NCBI RefSeq assembly: GCF_022347725.1
Contig: NZ_JAKRGB010000014.1
Location: 1 to 64,000, forward strand
Length of the DNA stretch: 64,000 nucleotides
Direction: 5' to 3'
Source: Ruegeria sp. Ofav3-42
GTDB taxonomy: Bacteria > Pseudomonadota > Alphaproteobacteria > Rhodobacterales > Rhodobacteraceae
The notes under the pieces were generated by a model. The model was not told the origin of the DNA and made no database searches. It saw only the letters and a program-made list of their open reading frames with translations. Shown here in pieces: positions 62,152 to 64,000 of the stretch (position 1 is its first letter; each line of letters starts with the position of its first letter). Both the position numbers and the translations under genes were made by a program.

Positions 62152-63627
62152 TCAGACCGACAGGCAGACGTATTTCATCTCAAGATAATCTTCCATGCCG
62201 TGGTGGCTGCCTTCGCGACCAAGGCCGGACTGCTTGACACCGCCAAACGGACCAAGCTCGGTCGAGATAATGCCCGTGTTCACACCGACGATGCCGTATT
62301 CCAGCGCCTCAGCCACTTTGTAGACGCGGCTGAGGTCCTTGGCGTAGAAGTAAGAGGCCAGACCAAAGATTGTGTCGTTGGCCATTGCGATTACGTCATC
62401 TTCGTCCTCGAACTTGAACAGCGGGGCCAGCGGGCCGAATGTCTCGTCCTGCGCAACCATCATGTCCTGCGTCACGCCGGTCACGATGGTCGGCTGGAAG
62501 AAGGTGCCACCCAGATCGTGCGGCAGACCGCCGGTCAGAACCGCGCCGCCCTTGTCGGTGACGTCCTTGATGTGTTCCTCGACCTTGGCGACTGCTTCTT
62601 CGTTGATCAGTGGGCCGGTGGTTGTGCCTTCGGCAAGGCCGTCGCCGATTTTCAACGCTTCGACCGCCGCTTTCAGTTTGGCCGCGAATTCGTCGTAAAC
62701 GCCGGCCTGCACATAGATCCGGTTGGCGCAGACGCAGGTCTGGCCGTTATTGCGGAACTTGCACATCATCGCGCCTTCGACGGCCGCATCCAGATCGGCA
62801 TCGTCAAACACAATGAACGGAGCGTTGCCGCCAAGTTCCATCGAGCATTTCATAACCTGATCTGCAGCCTGTTTCAGCAGGATGCGACCCACTTCGGTCG
62901 AGCCGGTAAAGGTCAGTTTGCGCACGCCGGGGTTTTCGCAGAATTCCTTGCCGATCTCGCTGGAACTGGAGGATGGCAGAACGTTGAACACACCCGCAGG
63001 GATGCCGGCCTGTTCAGCCAGAACGCCCATGACCAACGCAGACAGCGGGGTCTCTTTGGCTGGGCGGGCGACAAATGCACAACCGGCAGCCAACGCCGGG
63101 GCCGCCTTGCGGGTGATCATCGCATTCGGGAAGTTCCAGGGCGTGATCGAGGCCGCAACGCCGATCGGCTGTTTCAGCACCATGATCCGCTTGTCGCGCT
63201 GGTGGCCGGGGATCGTCTCACCATAAACACGCTTGGCCTCTTCGCCGAAGAATTCGATGAAGGACGCGCCATAGCCGATCTCACCAACGGCTTCAGCCAG
63301 AGGTTTGCCTTGCTCGGCGGTCAGGATTTTGCCCAGATCCTCGGCGTTTTCCATCATCAGGTCGTACCAGCGGCGCAGGATCACGGCGCGCTCTTTGCCG
63401 GTCAGCTTGGCCCATTCCTTTTGCGCCGCTTCGGCCTGCGCAATCGCACCGGCGACCTGTGCGCGGCTCAGATCCGCGACTTCGGCTACAACGTCACCGC
63501 GTGCCGGGTTTGTTACGGCAAAGGTGCCATTGTCGCCATCGACCCACTGACCGCCGATATAGGCTTTGGTCACCAGCAGATCGGGGTTTTTAAGAATGGA
63601 TTTCAGGTCGGTTGTCGCGTCCAGCAT
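62152..63627 (-). CDS. gabD: Succinate-semialdehyde dehydrogenase (NAD(P)+)
   Basis: A 491-residue aldehyde dehydrogenase closest in pattern to GabD. It has KQPIGVAASITPWNFPNAMITRKAAPALAAGC, catalytic Glu in CSMELGGNAPFIVFDDADLDAAVEG and catalytic Cys in RNNGQTCVCANRIYVQ. It oxidises succinate semialdehyde to succinate, ending GABA or similar degradation; a related semialdehyde substrate is possible. In the Glu/Cys region the double Cys (CVC) is the redox-switch form seen in GabD. No GABA transaminase is adjacent. Confidence 0.9.
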   Translation of the reverse strand: MLDATTDLKSILKNPDLLVTKAYIGGQWVDGDNGTFAVTNPARGDVVAEVADLSRAQVAGAIAQAEAAQKEWAKLTGKERAVILRRWYDLMMENAEDLGKILTAEQGKPLAEAVGEIGYGASFIEFFGEEAKRVYGETIPGHQRDKRIMVLKQPIGVAASITPWNFPNAMITRKAAPALAAGCAFVARPAKETPLSALVMGVLAEQAGIPAGVFNVLPSSSSSEIGKEFCENPGVRKLTFTGSTEVGRILLKQAADQVMKCSMELGGNAPFIVFDDADLDAAVEGAMMCKFRNNGQTCVCANRIYVQAGVYDEFAAKLKAAVEALKIGDGLAEGTTTGPLINEEAVAKVEEHIKDVTDKGGAVLTGGLPHDLGGTFFQPTIVTGVTQDMMVAQDETFGPLAPLFKFEDEDDVIAMANDTIFGLASYFYAKDLSRVYKVAEALEYGIVGVNTGIISTELGPFGGVKQSGLGREGSHHGMEDYLEMKYVCLSV

Positions 63628-63911
63628 AGGTCAGCCTCCGGCAGTAAAAATTTGTTAGCACTCAAACAGGTGCCCTCCGGATTGTCTATGGCCACCCGTG
63701 CGGTCAGATCAATCCAGTTTTCGTATGGTAAACGTGACGTTTTTTGCCTACCGCGCGCATTCATGCGATCTACGGCGTAAGTGTCAAGCCGCCTATCTTT
63801 TTTCTCCGGAGTTTGCCAAAGTCCTGCTGGTATTTGATGCCCAAGGGGATGTAAATCATCGTAACATTCCCTATCTTATTGGGTGCATAAGTAAAAAAAG
63901 GGATAGGACAG

Positions 63912-64000
63912 ATGTCGAACCAGCAGTTTGACGCGTTGATTCAGGAAACGCAGCAAAAAGTGCGCGAAAGCCAGTCGCAGATTGAAGGTTTGACCTCGCG
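63912..64000 (+). CDS. N-terminal fragment of an unidentified gene
   Basis: An ATG at 63912 after GGATAGGA begins a frame that runs off the window's right end (29 complete codons). The visible residues are Gln/Glu-rich and helical (QQFDALIQETQQKVRESQSQ), suggesting a coiled coil. Family cannot be judged. The 284 bases before it hold the divergent promoter region with gabD. Confidence 0.45.
   Translation, partial: MSNQQFDALIQETQQKVRESQSQIEGLTS

Overview
The window is about 64 kb of chromosome that looks like a marine Roseobacter-group alphaproteobacterium (Rhodobacteraceae, close to Ruegeria/Silicibacter). This is an inference from the GC-rich coding style, the glnK-amtB, leuCDB and glcDEF arrangements, a saccharopine-type lysine-degradation gene pair, and many Roseobacter-typical hypothetical proteins. 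Coding density is high. No tRNA, rRNA, CRISPR array, prophage or intact insertion sequence was found.

Layout. 1-3.2 kb: tail of a polysaccharide-export gene, two small ABM/DUF1330 proteins with a divergent LysR regulator, and an alpha/beta hydrolase. 3.3-10.5 kb: a peptide-type ABC importer with two paralogous binding proteins and a fused double ATPase. 10.6-18.7 kb: the unusual region (below). 19.1-21.7 kb: saccharopine dehydrogenase-like protein plus ALDH7-type aminoadipate-semialdehyde dehydrogenase. 21.8-24.8 kb: GT14 glycosyltransferase, divergent sulfotransferase, Nudix hydrolase. 24.9-31.9 kb: ilvD, XRE-cupin regulator, LysM/binding-protein fusion, sulfurtransferase and aromatic/aspartate aminotransferase. 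32-36 kb: amtB-glnK and a class A penicillin-binding protein. 36-42.3 kb: a dispersed leu cluster (leuC, hdeD-like, leuD, two unrelated genes, leuB). 42.6-46.6 kb: MscS channel, rsfS-rlmH, flavodoxin, two minor genes. 46.6-52.9 kb: glcDEF, two tandem secreted trypsin-like proteases, and an Hsp20 gene with a candidate RpoH promoter and ROSE-type RNA thermometer. 53-64 kb: HAD protein, arylsulfatase, LuxR response regulator with a divergent BvgS-like sensor kinase, a phytase-like secreted protein, gabD and the start of another gene.

The most interesting part is 10,618-18,692. A SAM-class III adenylate cyclase-AAA-TPR protein is followed directly, with no spacer, by a pentameric ligand-gated ion channel homologue. 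These two genes converge with, and overlap by 22 bp, a 1213-residue protein that strings together a cyclic-nucleotide-binding-like roll, a phytochelatin synthase domain with an intact Cys/His/Asp triad, a degenerate second copy of it, a glutaredoxin-like domain lacking its cysteines, a HAL3/PPC-decarboxylase-type flavoprotein, ankyrin repeats and a gamma-glutamylamine-cyclotransferase-like domain. The catalytic domains occur in the order in which they could take glutathione apart: remove Gly, oxidatively decarboxylate the exposed Cys, then release the thiol amine and 5-oxoproline. I propose, as inference, a cyclic-nucleotide-linked and possibly ligand/ion-linked glutathione-processing system. 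The domain calls come from motif recognition by eye; no searches were run.
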